Source: Umbilicaria muhlenbergii
Taxonomy: Eukaryota; Ascomycota; Lecanoromycetes; Umbilicariales; Umbilicariaceae
Direction of reading: 5' to 3'
DNA length: 64,000 bases
Assembly (NCBI GenBank): GCA_000611775.1
Contig: KK106983.1
Location: forward strand, 1,450,654 to 1,514,653
Below are positions 46,526 to 57,894 of this stretch, piece by piece. The notes beneath the pieces were generated by a model. It searched no databases and was not told where the DNA came from. It saw nothing but the letters and a program-made list of their open reading frames with translations. Position 1 is the first letter of the stretch. Each line of letters begins with the position of its first letter. The translations under genes and the position numbers were made by a program.

Positions 46526-47823
46526 TCAGTCCGCACTCTTCGCAAGATAACCCATCAGCTGCCATAGCCGTCTCTGCACATTCATCGTGGCATTTTTGTG
46601 CTTGATGACAGCGATCTCACCCCTGTATATCTTGTTACAGTTTCGTAATTGCAGAACGTACTCTTCGCCGAGAAGGGTCTGCAAATTGTAAATGGGGATG
46701 TAGCCCCCCGCATCAGCTGCGATTGCGTATGGGGGCGGTGGCGGTATGCTTCCTACCAGCGCGGTTTCACTCTCTGTGCTTGACTTTCCGCTGGAATTAG
46801 CACTCTCAGCTGGATTCGGCACTTCTTCAGTGCCCCTGACATGACCCAACCAAAGAGCCGCAGCAGCTTGATGAGCATCCGCAATCTGCTCATATCCTCT
46901 ATAGCACCTCACGACATAGCCGCTGGCCATACGCACCAGCCATGTCAGCTGGTCAAGCGTCTTCCTTCTCAGCAATTCAAGAACGAAAGTATCCATGTCC
47001 TCGCGCCAGACTATGCTTTTCGCGTCGACGCCAAAACTTTCTTTCCAAGGTTTAGGGAGCAATCCTAGGTATCCACGCGTTTTTATTGCAGAAACAAGGG
47101 CAAGACAGCGGCGTTGCGCGAGTATGTGTGCCCCAGAACCTGAAAAGCTGGCCGGTCTATAAGATTGGCCCGTCGTGGCCGTCGAAGGCACAGCATTGGT
47201 ATTTGTAGATAATGCGGTGCCTGCGTCCGAGCTACCCTCTACCTCGATGACGTCGGATGAGCTGGCCAGATTTTGGGGTAGATGCCATGGCACTCCTGTC
47301 TCGGGATGCGGAGTAAGACCGGTACTGAGAAGGAAGTATTCTGGAAGTCGGATTCCAGTGACAAAGCAGTTGCGAACGGGCATTGCAAGCATTTGTGCTA
47401 CTGCACGATCAGCCATATCCCTCGCCGATGCAGAACCTCTCAATTACCGTATGGATTTCTCCGCACTTTCTGTTGGCTAACTGAAAGCTGCTTGCTAGGA
47501 AGGGGTTTGGGCGTCCGGTGCCGGTCTCGAGCTGATATAAGTCGAGAGTCTATCAACGGTGACCGAGACAGGGTACCTGAACGGAGCGTGGTGTCTCCAT
47601 CATGACTTCCATTCGCACGTTCATCTGTTGTACTTTCGCTTAGAGGGTCTGAGGTTCCGCGGCCAACCTCCTCCTTGAGCTCTTGCAAGAGCGTAAGGGC
47701 ATCATCTTGGTTCGCCGCGCGCAATTGAATTGGTAAGGATCTACTGGATCTTGCAGAGGAATCATGGTCTCGCACTCGTGTTCGCAGGCGTGTAATAGGC
47801 CTCCATGCAATACTCTTCCTCAT
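46526..47823 (-). CDS. fungal protein of unknown function, probably mitochondrial
   Basis: Two exons, 47823-47448 and 47400-46526, joined across a 47-bp intron (GTAATT-GTGCAG, with a CTGAT branch-like site), give 416 residues. The join produces NPYVAQMLAMPVRNCFVTG, which reads as one conserved-looking block. The N-terminus (MRKSIAWRPITRLRTRVRD) is basic and could be a mitochondrial presequence. A Pro-rich stretch GSIPPPPPY lies before the last 70 residues, which are conserved-looking and basic. I do not recognise the family with certainty. The VRNCFVTG stretch recalls the start of bacterial YlxR proteins but the rest does not. It is divergent from CLPP with only 245 bp between starts, and CLPP is also mitochondrial. 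No function is assigned. Confidence 0.7.
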
Positions 47824-48068
47824 CCCCTCGTAGTCACTTGTTAGGTAGCGTGCTCGTCCTGTTGGAACGAGGAGCGGGCGAGAGGGGGGGTGTCTCCTTT
47901 GGTTTTGCAGGGACGTGAGCTCTCTCGCTTCGCTCCCTGCCTCGCTCTGGCAAGGAGGGTGATCTCAAGCCCAACACCCAGTTCTCCTGCACAACTGTAC
48001 GTTGAATCTCGGCCAAGATGCTCGGGCTGCGTGATTCTCTGCCACTGCGTGTGTTGAATACAACGAAA
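47824..48068. promoter_or_regulatory. divergent upstream region, unknown gene / CLPP
   Basis: 245 bp between the two start codons; no other frame supported. It must hold both promoters. Confidence 0.5.
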
Positions 48069-48936
48069 ATGTATCGTGCCTCCAGACTGGGCTTCAGGCG
48101 CTTCGCAAGCTTACCTGGCGGCCTACAACCACATCGGTCATGGAGTCCCACTCCATATGTCACGGAGACAGTAGTATGGTACCTGCAATGAATTGTCTTA
48201 CCGGACGGAAACACTGGTTGCTGACTGTCTAGGGAGGTGGTTGGCACACATGTACGGCAAATACACCCACCAACGTACCTTGATCGCAGCTACTGATCCT
48301 ACATAAAGACGATATTTTCTCTCGACTCCTCAAGGTACTACTTCGGCTTTCTATCCTCGTCAGCACCATGCTGACGAAGACGATCAGGAACGAATCATCT
48401 GTCTCAACGGCGCTGTCGATGAGACAGTCTCCGCCTCCATAGTGGCCCAATTACTCTTCCTCGAAGCCGACTCTCCAGAAAAGCCCATAAACCTCTACAT
48501 CAATACCCCCGGTGGCAGCGTGACTGCCGGACTCGCCATATACGACACCATGACGTACATCGCTTCGCCCGTAACCACCATTTGTGTTGGGCAAGCCGCC
48601 TCCATGGGGTCACTTCTCCTTTGTGGTGGCCAGGCGAAGAAAAGATACTGTTTGCCGCATAGCAGTATCATGGTACATCAACCCAGTGGCGGATATTTTG
48701 GTCAGGCCAGTGACATCGCCATCCACGCCAAGGAGATCTTGCGGGTGAGGGAACAACTCAATGGGATATACAAGAGGCATCTGACCAAGCCGCATACTCT
48801 GGAGGAAATTGAGAGGCTAATGGAACGAGACAAGTTTATGGGGGCTGAGGAGGCGTTGGAGGTTGGGATAGTGGATGAGATTCTGGACCGGAGAGTGAAA
48901 GAAGAGGGCCACGGAGAGGAGCGAGGTGCCCGTTGA
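48069..48936 (+). CDS. ATP-dependent Clp protease proteolytic subunit ClpP, mitochondrial
   Basis: Serine protease subunit that forms the barrel of the ClpXP machine in the mitochondrial matrix. Four exons, 48069-48173, 48233-48251, 48309-48334 and 48388-48936, give 232 residues. Exon 2 is only 19 nt and exon 3 only 26 nt; together they encode [15 protein letters not shown], which is needed before [10 protein letters not shown]. The N-terminus [15 protein letters not shown] is a mitochondrial presequence. The catalytic triad is Ser about 122 ([13 protein letters not shown]), His about 147 ([11 protein letters not shown]) and Asp about 198 (MERDKFMG). ClpP is absent from baker's yeast but occurs in some filamentous fungi. 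Very sure of the family; the two tiny exons need transcript support. Confidence 0.92.
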
Positions 48937-49308
48937 GGCACGGCAGGACTAATGTGTTAAGATCAATTGGATTGATACTACATACATATGGCACAGCGTG
49001 GGCTTGGCAGTCCAACCGTCATGGAACGTCGTGCCAAGGTCTTGGAAGGCCAAGCAAGCAAGCAAAGGGTATAAAACTCAGCGTAGAGACCAAACAGGGC
49101 CAACGATATTGCTGTTTTTTGAAGGTTGCCTGCAATGGCATCCCTGTCTGCGGATCGAGCCACACCGACTGCGCCGTGCATCCTACCACTTGACGGTGGA
49201 AAATGAATAGCGATCTCGGTCAAATTCTGTGTCCCCCTTCCGCGGCCAAAGATCCTGAGTGAAAATACTGATGTGTGATGAGACTCTGTATGCCCTTAGC
49301 TGCACCGC
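48937..49308. other. intergenic between convergent genes
   Basis: About 370 bp between the ends of CLPP and TAF5; no supported feature. Confidence 0.5.
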
Positions 49309-52300
49309 TCATGGTAGGTACGCCCCTCCAGCGATCACAAGGTTCTGCCTCGTGAAGCGGACCTTGTACACTGGGCTCTTTTTCGTGGGGAAAGCACTGA
49401 GCTGATCCGGTGTGACCACAACGTCTTTGCCTTTCTTCTTGCCGCCTCCACCCACAACTCCAGCTCCGGCCTGTACTTGCCCGCTTCCGTCAAGCTTATT
49501 TCCAGTGCCGCCTTCCCCGACAATCTTCCCTTGGCCGCTACCATCAGTCGACCCCACAACATCCCACACCCTGACTGTTCCGTCTGCGCCACCTGAGACG
49601 AGTACAGTAGACTCTACACTCCAGCTGAGCGACCATATTCCCCCTTTACCATGACCGCGCATTCGCTTCAGTAACCTACCAGGTCCGAGATCCCACAGTA
49701 TGATGGTTCCGGAGTCATCAGCTGAGGCCAGAAGTTTCCCATTTGGACTGCATACCAGGCTAGTGACATTCCCTGCATGCCCGGTAAACATACGGACCGG
49801 ATACCCGTTGGTGATGGCCCACATCCGTACCATCTTGTCACTGCTGCCGGTGAAAACATATGCGTTGTTGGGATGAAAACATACGGTGTCAACATCCATG
49901 TCATGGCCGACAAACATTCGCAGGAACGTAATCTGATCTGTACTCCACAATCGTGCCGTCTTGTCTTGGGAGCCAGTAACAAAGTAATGACCAAAAGGGC
50001 CCCATGTAACATCCCAAACTGGGTGATCATGACCTTTGTAGATGACAAGACAAGTCCATGTCTCAAGAGACCACAGACGTACCGACTTGTCAGCAGACGA
50101 AGAGAGGAGGTACTTTGAGGCCGTTGAGGGCGCAGTAGGATCAGAGAGAGCTATGGATGGGGAGAAGGAAACGGCATAAACAGGTCCAGAATGTCCGATG
50201 AGACGCCGAGACGACGAGGGTTGGAAATTAGCAGCACCAGACTGAGATGCAGATGGTAAAGCCTTGCCTTCTAGGCTCCAAATGCGAATGTAGGATTCTT
50301 GCATGCCCGCAGCAACAAGAAGGTTGTCCTGCGAGAAGTCCAGACAGTTGACACTAATGGCGTGGTTCATCGATCAGCCCCGTGAACTTCAAGCCTCACC
50401 AGCGAAACTTACCCATCGAACGTGTTGTGGAATGTGAACATAGTCACACTGACGGCTGGACCCACGCCCCCTGTTCTACCGTCGATCCTGAATCTATCAC
50501 GGTTCTCCTTTACCTTCTGAACTTCCATGGCAACGTCACGCGCAAGCGATGGAGGTAGGGGTACATCTTGGCGGTTAGGTGCGTCCTCGCTCTCTTCCCG
50601 CTTGATGTGCTGTTCGAATTCTTGGACAAGGGAATTTTGCCCATTGGCCGGGGGATTCCTCAGGTCCTCTTCTTCGAGTTCCGCCTGAACATCGCCTATT
50701 AAATCATTCTCCATCGGCAGCGGCCCGAGTTTTAGCCTTGTCAGGATCGTTGACCCCGCATTGCGATCAACATTTGCTGATCCTGGGTTGTGGCCTGGTA
50801 TTCCTTCATCCTCTCCCGGAAAGTCCTCAACTTCTCGTGCTCTTCCCAGCATTCGCGCGAGGCTGTGCTGGTCATCCGCATTGCGTTCAATCGTTACGAT
50901 GTTGAGGTAACTTTGTATGACTGCGATGATCACCGGCCCTCCATCTCTCTCTTTACTCTCCAGGAATTGAATGAGGTTGATAAAGGCGACAGTACTCATG
51001 GTTAGTCGGTATTTGGCGCCTCGATAGATCTTGGCAATATTGTTTTCCAAGACATGCTCGGGTAGGCTTATAGGCTCCAACGCTCGTAGTTCATCGCCAT
51101 GCTCTTTTGCGAAGGATGCCTTGAATTCGGTGAAGAATGAATGGCTCTCTTTGGGATAGTAATCGGACACTATGTTGAGGAACGAGTAGACGAAGGTGGG
51201 CCATAAGAGCCGTCGAAGCTCGGCCTGCATGCATGGTCAGATGCGGTATGGGAGATAAGCGTGTCTACTAGCCTTATACACATCCAGGTTCTCTTCGACC
51301 CATCGCTTTAATAGAGCTATGTGACATGTTACTACCACCGACATAGCTACAAAGCTTGGGTTGTGCACTGCAACTGCGGCACACATACCAAAGGCTCTTG
51401 CATATTTGGCGCCGCCACTTTCTTCGGCTCTTGCGGGTGTGCCTGATGCTTCTTGATTTGCCGATTCCATGCGAAGCATCGCTTCCGTCCGGCTATATCC
51501 TTTCTTAGACAGGTATTCAATCACCTGACGAAAAGTGTTAGCGTCCATTGGAGCAACTGTCAGGGGCAACTTTGAAAGGCAAAGCAGAGAAGATCAGAGA
51601 TGTAAAAGAAGGGAGCCTGCAGTTTGCGGCATAATGTCACCATGACAGGTGAAAGGGGTGTGGCCTGTCCGGAACCGCTGCTCACGGACGGACAGAAATG
51701 TTGTTAGAGGCGCGGTATATGAAGGTGGGATGTGAGGGTCAACACGGAAAAAGGGTGCGGGACCAGAGACGGCATTGTCCGCACCGTAGGGCTGCGGCGC
51801 AAGCGTCCAGGCCTGAAGGGCATGGGGAGCATGAGAGTGAGGGTGAATGGTACGGCAACGGACATGAATGCGAGAGTGACATCGGTCTCGCCACAGCCAC
51901 AGCCACAGCCACGACCACGACAAAGCCTGCTAACCAAAAGGAGAAAGCGCAACGGAGGCTTGCCTGCTGGGTTAGGGGTCCGTCGTCATCCACCTGGGAT
52001 GGAGTTCCGGTGAAAGGTGACATTGCCATTGCCAACACCGTTGCCGCTCGCCCATCGACTGCACTCTTTCCTTCCCCAGCGCTGGAAGGCCTACACTGAA
52101 GCGGGCCCACGGCGGAGCGGCGTGGCGACACACCCGACTTCTCCGCTTTGCTGTGACGAGGCCGCTGCTTCTTTGTAGGAGAGGCATGAGGTAATCGAGG
52201 GGCGCACACGGGCAGAGACTCGCTTTCATCTTGCTTGTTTGGTGTGCTATCTTTACCCGAATTAGGGTGCAGTGGGCACTGCGCCGTGTGTTTGTCCGGT

Positions 52301-53880
52301 CCGAATAAATCGTAGGTGTGCTCATCAGACGCTCGCGATAATGCTGGACCGCTAACAATGATACTGGGCTCTAGCGTGATAGCTGCAGAACTGCACGCTG
52401 GAGAAGGAGACATGAGCGTATCTCTGTCTGGTCGCGAAATCGTCCTGAGGTATTGCTTGGTTGGCCGCCTTGCCAATGGAAACTTGCCCCGATCAAGCTG
52501 CCCTGAGCAGATGGTCGAATCTGTAACGTCTAGTTGCGCCGCGACTACTTCGTGGCTATGGAGTGTTTGATGTAACGATCTCACATCACCTTCGCTTGCT
52601 GTTGGAGACTCCTCTGACAATGAAGAAGCTCTGGATCTTCCACCAACCGATAAACCGTCAGGATCCGAAACGCCCGTTACTTGGGTACTTTCGGCGTAGG
52701 CATTTACTCCAACATTGGCAAAATCTCTATGTCGGAGGTTTGACCTAGCTCTGCCATTTTTCAAAGGGCATCTCGGAACGGGGTCATTGTTGAGCATGCT
52801 AGTCGCTGAAATACCGTGCGGCGCCGGCGCACCCGAAGGTTGATCGGTCAATTGGATGGTTGCTTCATGGTCACCGATTGAGGTCGCTAGTATCTCACTC
52901 GATCTAGACGTGCTGGTCGTCGGAATGGTCGTCGACATAGTAGTGTCCTCAGCTCGCTCAGCTCTCACAGAACTCTCTGAGAATACACGATCGTTATCAG
53001 AGCTATCGTCATGAGTGGTGCTAATAGCATTTTCATTCGATATTCGCTGCATTGGAGTCGTCATTGCTCTGCGTGCTGTGGACCTAGCTCTGCGTGCTTT
53101 CGCGGAAGCTCTTGGAGCTGGGGTTGATCTGGGTCGCTTGGTATCTGGGACTGACTCTGGAGAGTGGCTACTCTTCCGAGCTAACGATTTCTGTCTCTGG
53201 CTCCTCCATTGAGGTGTACGGGGCCGCTCATCAGCCTCTGGTGTCAAAGTGACATTCGCGGCGTCCGTGGCTGTTGTAGGCATCGAGCCAATCTCCAAAT
53301 GATATGGGATGCGGGGTTGGACGTGCACAGCAACAGCTGAAAGAGTGCACAGCGTACTTGCGGCGGGTATTGTTGTGTCCCACGACAATGTTTCTTTGGT
53401 GAATGATGCGGAGATTCGCGCTAGTGATAACACGCAGATCCTACACAACCATCTTTTGAGGACGTAGGCCCAAACCCATAAACCGCCAACCGTAACTCGT
53501 AGCCTTATAAAGACCAACACCAGGTCCTGATTCTTGCAAGGCCTGGACTAGCTTTCGCTGGCTTAAAAATGCCAGTGTGTGGGAGAACAGAGGGTCCTTC
53601 AATCTCAAGGCAGAGGGACACAGCAGATGCATGGATTTCTCATCTAAGGAAAAGACTATAGGGGAGGCATTTGCGATTGAGGAAGAAAAGATACATCGCT
53701 TACAATGCTATTCAGGTTTTGTGGTGATGGATTCCCATTCTGGCCTCCTACCCCGCCGGCACCAACCTGACCGTCGCTAGGTCTTTGCTGAGGCGGCATG
53801 GCCATGCCAACATTGGGGGCTCCATTGCTGGTATTTCGAGGCGCCGGTGCACCAGCGGCACTGGGAGGTTGACCCGACAT
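49309..53880 (-). CDS. TAF5: TFIID subunit TAF5 (WD40), with a 2.2 kb first intron
   Basis: TAF5 is a scaffold of TFIID and, in many fungi, SAGA. Exons on the minus strand: 53880-53704, 51524-51389, 51316-51273, 51224-50413 and 50353-49309, giving 737 residues. Exon 1 (MSGQPPSAAG...) is Gly/Pro/Asn-rich and ends PQNLNSI. Exon 2 continues VIEYLSKKGYSRTEAMLR, the LisH domain. The TAF5 N-terminal domain follows (LLKRWVEENLDVYK, AELRRLLWP), then an acidic linker. Exon 5 carries about six WD40 repeats (SGPVYAVSFSP; DHPVWDVTWGP; SADDSGTIILWD; SGGADGTVRVWD). Intron 1 is 2179 bp and contains another ORF; the third intron uses a GC donor. If exon 1 is wrong, the start could be ATG 51545 (MDANTFRQVIEYL). 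Family certain; exon 1 is inference from homologue layout. Confidence 0.9.
51739..53283 (-). CDS. ORF of unknown function inside TAF5 intron 1
   Basis: An uninterrupted same-strand frame of 514 codons from ATG 53283 (MPTTATDAANVTL) to the stop at 51739; the open frame extends upstream to 53520. The product is Ser/Thr/Arg/Pro-rich and looks disordered, with basic patches resembling nuclear localisation signals (KRPRS; KARRARSTARR; KKQRPRHSK). A short Cys/His-like stretch (CPLHPNSGKD) is present, and the C-terminal part contains a VVVVAVAVAVA run produced by a GCCACA tandem repeat. No domain recognised. Its length argues for a real gene, its low complexity against. It would be a nested gene if the TAF5 exon 1 call is right. 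Confidence 0.45.
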   Translation of the reverse strand: MPTTATDAANVTLTPEADERPRTPQWRSQRQKSLARKSSHSPESVPDTKRPRSTPAPRASAKARRARSTARRAMTTPMQRISNENAISTTHDDSSDNDRVFSESSVRAERAEDTTMSTTIPTTSTSRSSEILATSIGDHEATIQLTDQPSGAPAPHGISATSMLNNDPVPRCPLKNGRARSNLRHRDFANVGVNAYAESTQVTGVSDPDGLSVGGRSRASSLSEESPTASEGDVRSLHQTLHSHEVVAAQLDVTDSTICSGQLDRGKFPLARRPTKQYLRTISRPDRDTLMSPSPACSSAAITLEPSIIVSGPALSRASDEHTYDLFGPDKHTAQCPLHPNSGKDSTPNKQDESESLPVCAPRLPHASPTKKQRPRHSKAEKSGVSPRRSAVGPLQCRPSSAGEGKSAVDGRAATVLAMAMSPFTGTPSQVDDDGPLTQQASLRCAFSFWLAGFVVVVAVAVAVARPMSLSHSCPLPYHSPSLSCSPCPSGLDACAAALRCGQCRLWSRTLFPC

Positions 53881-54304
53881 CTCTTGGACCAAAAATATCA
53901 ATACCCCGTATCATCAATGCAGCCAAGGGCGATTCCCACGCATCCAAGACTTGAGGCAGTAATGATGATGAGCATCATAGGGTGGTGGACGGGCAGCAAG
54001 CAGTGATGATTGTCCTTGTTAGGGAAGGTACGAGTACCGGATTTCCGGGAATAGCTAAGCTTGCTAGCGTAGGCTTTCCCTACAGGGCTACAGGGCTGTT
54101 GCCTCATCTTCACTTGCTGCTCACTGTGCTGCTCATCTCATCCCGTTTGCTTATTCGCCGTCCTGTACCGTTTTCATTCTTCTTTCCTCTCCAGACTTGA
54201 TGCTTTTCGCTTCATCCTACATGCGTCGTTCTCTTTAGACCTTTGCGCCATATACGGTCAATCCTACTTAAGGCGCGCAAATACCGTCCACAAATTACCA
54301 GGGA
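53881..54304. promoter_or_regulatory. divergent upstream region, TAF5 / MED11
   Basis: 424 bp between start codons of two RNA polymerase II initiation factors; no other frame supported. Confidence 0.55.
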
Positions 54305-54955
54305 ATGGCACTTGATGAATTCAACTCTAGCCTGCGGATCAAACAGTTGAATGACATTGACAAAGTAAAACATTCAAGACCCGTCAGCAACAACAGAATC
54401 TTGCACTAAAGCTAGGCACAGGACGTTGCGAAACTACTTCAATCGGCGGGCCTGGCTATCAAAGCTCTTTCGAACGCCTCTACATCACGTGAGACCGATC
54501 CCCGGCCCGCAACACTCGAGCAGCACAAAAATATATTCACGACTGCAACGGCGCAATACTTCTCTCTATTATCATCAATTGACATCCGGCTAAGACGTCA
54601 GATCTATGCTTTAGAGGAAGCAGAAATCATATCCGCGGAAGCACCGGCGAAGGACAGCCGTTCAAACCCAAGCGTGCCTGCCGCTTTCGCTGCGTTCGGC
54701 GGTGGGCAGTCCAGTACACCTGCTTTGCAGACGGCTACGGAAAAGAGCATCACTAGTACCGCTGGCGGGTTGGGGAATTTAGATGTGGGATGGCTGAATA
54801 GTAGGAACGACAACGTCGGAAAGGATATGGAGGCCGAGCTTTGGGCGGAAGCCCACGAGTTTGTCAGCAGCTTATGTGATGAAATCAGAAGGCCACGCCA
54901 TATGACAGGAGACGATGCAGCTGAGAATGAGCCTGCTGCGGGAGCTGTGCAATAA
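54305..54955 (+). CDS. MED11: Mediator complex subunit 11
   Basis: MED11 is a Mediator head-module subunit that pairs with MED22 and contacts TFIIH and RNA polymerase II. Exon 1 54305-54364 and exon 2 54422-54955 (GTAAAA-CACAG intron, 57 bp) give 197 residues. Family signatures are RIKQLNDIDKDVAKLLQSAG across the splice, LAIKALSNAS, and the helical FTTATAQYFSLLSSIDIRLR and QIYALEEAEII. Near the C-terminus are DVGWLNSRNDNVGKDMEAEL and WAEAHEFV. The start MALDEFNSSLRIKQLN is at the usual distance from the first motif. It is transcribed away from TAF5. Confident, because both the helical bundle and the C-terminal motif match fungal MED11. Confidence 0.9.
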
Positions 54956-55791
54956 GATACAGTCTAGGGCTAGTACATGGTGGGACCTGCGTACTCAGAG
55001 AACTGTCCTTTAGGGCCGTGCCGACCATGAGGATGAAGCCCATTCTGCAAGATACTCTTGATTTGCGCCGACTTCCCTATCCAGGTGACCTGGAGGATGT
55101 TTGTAATGCAGCCGTCTCGTCCTTTGGATGCAAGTCACCTGTCGGTGGTTAGACAGGCTCAGTTAGAGCAGTAGGGGGCTTTTACTCATATCGGGCCGTA
55201 TGATAATAACTATGTACGTCCAATGATATCGAACCATTCCTGCGTCAGACGTAGATTTTTAGATCTTACACGTTGGGACAATCGCGCCCAGAAGCACTGC
55301 GCACGCCGTGTTAAGTTTTGGCTCCCGGTGCGATTGTGAATTGACTCGCACTCTCCGGTAAAGAGGATCATCAGGCCTCACACCGAATTGTTGACACCGC
55401 ATGATCTAGCCCTTTAGCCCTCCGAGCAGCGGCATGGCGGGTTGTGAATAACATACATTGTCTTCGACCCAAGGCAGCTGAGATCGGCACGAATCGACGA
55501 AGCCACGAGAGACTCTCTCCACTGACACGCCCGACAGACAGTCCCATTCCGAGACAAGAAACAATGCCGTTCATCCGCTCTCCTGCTGGATCCTTCCTGT
55601 AGTCGCACACAATCCTGATTGAAAGTCTTTCCTGCACTCCAACTTCGACACCGAGGAAACCCCGACATCGGCGTCCGGACTATCTAATGGCCGTAGCGTC
55701 GAATGAGCGACGCCCAGCCTCGCCGCCATGGTCGATTTTAACGATTCGAAGTCTCGACATTAGCTCCAACATTCCCTCGCGAGTCGCAAAC
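54956..55791. other. intergenic, VPS5 upstream region
   Basis: About 835 bp between MED11 and the VPS5 start. An upstream frame in phase with the VPS5 start (from ATG 55687) exists but is unlike the family. Nothing else supported. Confidence 0.5.
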
Positions 55792-57894
55792 ATGGACACT
55801 GAGGATTCGCCATGGGGCGGTAATCCCGCCGGTTCAGCCGTAATCTGTGTGTGCGCGCAGCTGACAGGACAAACCAGATGTGCCCTCGCGATCCAGCTCG
55901 AACGCCAACCTCACCAAAGCTTCAGACACCGAAGAGCCAGGTATCCGAGCCTCACTGTCCCCGCTTGTGTTCCAAAGAAGCTCACAGTCCGTAGACTCGT
56001 CTGCGAAGTCGGAAGCGTCCCTATCTCAAAAGCCCTCGACGTCTGCTGCCCCGAAGTCTCCCGTCGGAAGAGGTTCACGGATGCCCCGTCGTGTTGGCGC
56101 CCAACCCACTCGGCTAGAAGCCCTCGATGACTCTTTGGGGCCCCTCGGTCCGCTGGGCGACAATTCCCCGGCCTTCTCCCATGCTGAACAACCCCCATCA
56201 CCTCCGCTGAAAGAGCAGCAGCAGCAGCAGCAGCAGCATCAATCGTTACCGGTTCGCAGTGTCCGCCATGGCCCTCACCAAACTCAGTCATCAATGAGTA
56301 GGAGCATGATGGACTCGATCGACCTTGGGGACGACTCCGAGTCAACGACGTCACGAGCGAGATATCCACCGCCTGTGCAACCTCCGCCAGCTGGAGTGGA
56401 GAACTCTCGAAGGCAAACACAGCCGAGTGTCAGCATCGAGCAGGCGGCCAAGCCAAACTTTGAGATCACAGTAGGAGATCCGCACAAGGTCGGAGACTTG
56501 ACGAGTAGTCACATTGTGTATCAGGTGCGGACGAGGGTAGGATATGTCTGCTCACGTGCTTTGCTACCTAGCAAATCCATGGTCGATTTGCTGACGTCCG
56601 AACCCACAGACATCATCAAAAGCATACAAACAACCCGAATTTGCTGTGAGCCGGCGGTATCGAGATTTTCTATGGCTCTACAGCTCACTACATACGAATA
56701 ACCCAGGTGTGGTCGTTCCGCCACCTCCAGAGAAGCAAGCTGTGGGGCGGTTTGACAGCAATTTTGTGGAATCTCGCCGATCAGCGTTAGAAAGGATGCT
56801 TAACAAAACCGCCGCTCATCCCATCCTCCAGCACGACGGTGATCTCAAGATCTTCCTCGAAAGTGATGCTTTCAACATGGATGTTAAACACAAGGAGCAC
56901 AAAGACCCCGGCCTTGGCGAGAGCAAAGGCATGTTCAGTTCAATCGGCTTTTCTGTAGGCGGTGTCGGCGGCGGCAAGTTCGTCGAACACGATGACTGGT
57001 TTCACGACCGCAAGGTCTACCTCGACGCCCTCGAAAACCAACTGAAATCACTTCTCAAAGCCATCGACACAGTGGTTACCCAACGTAAAGCTCTTGCCGA
57101 TGCCGCCGGGGATCTCTCTGCCTCTCTCCATGCGCTTTCCACTGTTGAGCTTTCTGCCTCTCTTACCGCACCCCTAGAGGGTCTTTCCGACCTGCAACTC
57201 CGGATCCGCGAGCTCTATGACCGCCAAGCTCAGCAAGATGTTCTCACCCTCGGTATCACCGTCGATGAATACATCCGTCTAATCGGCTCCATCAAAACCG
57301 CCTTTGGGCAGCGTCAAAAGGCCTTTCACAGCTGGCACGCTGCAGAGGCCGAGATGCAGAAACGAAAAACGACGCAAGAAAAGGTGCTTCGATCGGGGAA
57401 AACGCAGCAGGATCGGCTGAACCAGTTGCAGGCAGATGTAGGGGACGCAGAGCGCAGGGTGCATCAAGCGAGGCTATTGTTCGAGGATATGGGTCGCTTA
57501 ATGAGGGGAGAATTGGAGAGATTTGAAAAGGAGAAGGTCGAGGATTTTAAGAGCGGAGTGGAGACCTTCCTAGAGAGCGCGGTGGAGGCGCAAAAAGAGG
57601 TCAGTATCTCGACTTGTTATCTCCACGTCAGTATCGAAGAAGTTACGATCACTAACCACGTAGTTGTCGGCAAACGTACAGTTGATTGAGCTCTGGGAGA
57701 CGTTCCTTATGCAACTCGACGCGGATGAAGACGGACAACCGTTCTACAGACCGCCCCTAATCGCTCCAGCGCCTTTGCTTACCGAGCCTGCCGCCGCCGC
57801 CCAGCATTCATCTCAGCCGGATCCACCACATCAGCAAGGTGGCGAACGTGGTCAAGAAGCTGCGGCCACGGCTACGGTAGACCAAGAGGACTAA
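55792..57894 (+). CDS. VPS5: retromer sorting nexin VPS5 (SNX1-like), PX-BAR protein
   Basis: Membrane-bending subunit of retromer; it binds phosphatidylinositol 3-phosphate on endosomes and retrieves cargo to the Golgi. Exons 55792-55819, 55878-56536, 56610-57599 and 57682-57894 give 629 residues. The N-terminus starts MDTEDSPWGDVPSRSS, then a long disordered Ser/Pro-rich region with a Gln tract (CAG repeat at about 56214-56236). The PX domain begins FEITVGDPHKVGDL at about residue 204 and includes SRRYRDFLWLY and PPPPEKQAVGRF. A BAR coiled-coil domain fills about 360-570 (VESRRSALERM before it, FHDRKVYLDALE within). The last intron acceptor was chosen to give QKELIELWETFL; an upstream acceptor would insert six residues. 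Very sure of the family. Confidence 0.92.

Noticed and set aside
51524-51545. TAF5 start at MDANTFRQVIEYL (ATG 51545)
   Set aside because: Possible, but CAG|GTG inside it is a good acceptor and the exon ending PQNLNSI at 53704 fits the known layout better. Kept as an alternative.
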